The notes beneath the pieces were generated by a model that worked only from the letters and a program-made list of their open reading frames with translations, was not told the DNA's origin and searched no databases. From Streptococcus plurextorum DSM 22810 (lineage in GTDB: Bacteria > Bacillota > Bacilli > Lactobacillales > Streptococcaceae), in NCBI RefSeq assembly GCF_000423745.1, contig NZ_AUIO01000014.1, forward strand, positions 1 through 56,525: DNA of 56,525 nucleotides. Direction: 5' to 3'. Position 1 is the stretch's first letter. Every line of letters starts with the position of its first letter. Position numbers and translations under genes: made by a program. Of this stretch, positions 55,910 to 56,525 are shown one piece after another.

Positions 55910-56525
55910 TACCATTTTAGAAATCAAACATCTGAAAAAATCTTATGGGCAAAACGAAGTCCTCAAAGACATCTCACTCACCGTTGAAAAAGGGGAAGTC
56001 ATCTCCATCATCGGCTCTTCCGGTTCTGGGAAGTCAACCTTTTTACGCTCTATCAACCTTTTAGAGGAGCCTTCTGGCGGTGAGATTCTCTACCACGGGC
56101 AAAATGTTCTTGAAAAAGGCTACGACCTGACCACCTACCGTGAAAAGTTGGGGATGGTTTTCCAATCTTTTAACCTCTTTGAAAACCTCAACGTCTTAGA
56201 AAATGCAGTTGTCGCACAAACCACTGTCCTCAAACGCGAACGCTCAGAAGCTGAGGCAATCGCTAAAGCAAACCTTGAAAAAGTAGGACTTGGCTCTCAA
56301 TACTGGACAGCAAAACCTAAGCAACTCTCTGGCGGGCAAAAGCAACGTGTGGCTATCGCCCGTGCCCTTTCAGTAGACCCAGAGGCCATCCTCTTTGACG
56401 AGCCAACATCAGCCCTTGACCCAGAAATGGTAGGCGAAGTTCTCAAAACCATGAAAGCATTAGCCGAATCTGGATTAACCATGCTGATTGTCACCCATGA
56501 GATGGAATTTGCTAAGGAAGTATCA
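55902..56525 (+). CDS. glnQ: Amino-acid ABC importer ATPase, C-terminus cut by window edge
   Basis: The first 208 residues of a polar-amino-acid ATPase, normally about 245. Walker A is [14 protein letters not shown] (about 35-48), Q-loop FQSFNLF, signature [15 protein letters not shown] and Walker [18 protein letters not shown] precedes the ATG inside the fused permease gene. It energises the adjacent binding-protein-permease fusion; glutamine or another polar amino acid is likely. Confidence 0.93.
   Translation, partial: MSNTILEIKHLKKSYGQNEVLKDISLTVEKGEVISIIGSSGSGKSTFLRSINLLEEPSGGEILYHGQNVLEKGYDLTTYREKLGMVFQSFNLFENLNVLENAVVAQTTVLKRERSEAEAIAKANLEKVGLGSQYWTAKPKQLSGGQKQRVAIARALSVDPEAILFDEPTSALDPEMVGEVLKTMKALAESGLTMLIVTHEMEFAKEVS

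Overview
The window looks like Streptococcus chromosome, most probably S. suis or a close relative. The evidence is low-GC DNA, dense operons with AGGAGG-type ribosome binding sites, a MarR-PatA/PatB locus matching the satR-satA-satB arrangement, gpsA-galU, sufC-D-S-U-B, dut-radA, a ComX-type box, and a rplM-rpsI operon whose 3' end is occupied by an integrative element. This assignment is my inference from protein and gene-order recall; no search was run.

Positions 1-8990 are accessory DNA. From the left edge they hold a truncated cadD-type cadmium gene with a CadC-like operator, a broken eukaryotic-type protein kinase gene, a divergent cation-efflux/MerR pair, and a scar of decayed genes (3694-4415). 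Then comes a compact integrative element (about 4540-8990): a candidate oriT, two MobC-like proteins, a small unknown protein, a DnaD-like replication protein, a MerR-type helix-turn-helix protein, a Cro/CI repressor and a tyrosine integrase abutting rpsI. No relaxase is present, so the element looks mobilisable only in trans. No copy of the rpsI 3' end lies to the left, so its far border is outside the window or lost.

Positions 9000-31600 are mostly leftward genes: rplM-rpsI with an L13 leader; a sulfur module (CoA-disulfide reductase-rhodanese, APC permease, YeeE/YedE transporter, ArsR-rhodanese regulator); purR; rsgA-rpe-thiN-rmuC-yhaM with a ComX box inside thiN; an MFS transporter; a threonine aldolase whose 5' end is tandemly duplicated; azlCD; a LytTR/LiaF-like pair; dut and radA (radA has no canonical start codon); and satR-satA-satB. 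gpsA-galU run rightward at 31611-33548.

Positions 33700-54200 are again leftward: pepO; an ECF-importer operon joined to two YbtP/YbtQ-like ABC proteins; a suf operon carrying three extra genes (two GNAT acetyltransferases and a DUF2314/DUF2185-like protein) and a structured 246-bp insert; rgpG/tagO, mecA, uppP and a DUF2207 membrane protein. The window ends in a rightward amino-acid ABC importer cut by the right edge.

The strongest signals for a second look are the relaxase-less element with its candidate oriT and paired repeats, the ArsR-rhodanese sulfur module, the 102-bp duplication that creates a leader peptide, the AUC-start radA, the ComX box inside thiN, the loaded suf operon, and an 18-bp intergenic repeat with a recurring ATGGCAGAGC core.
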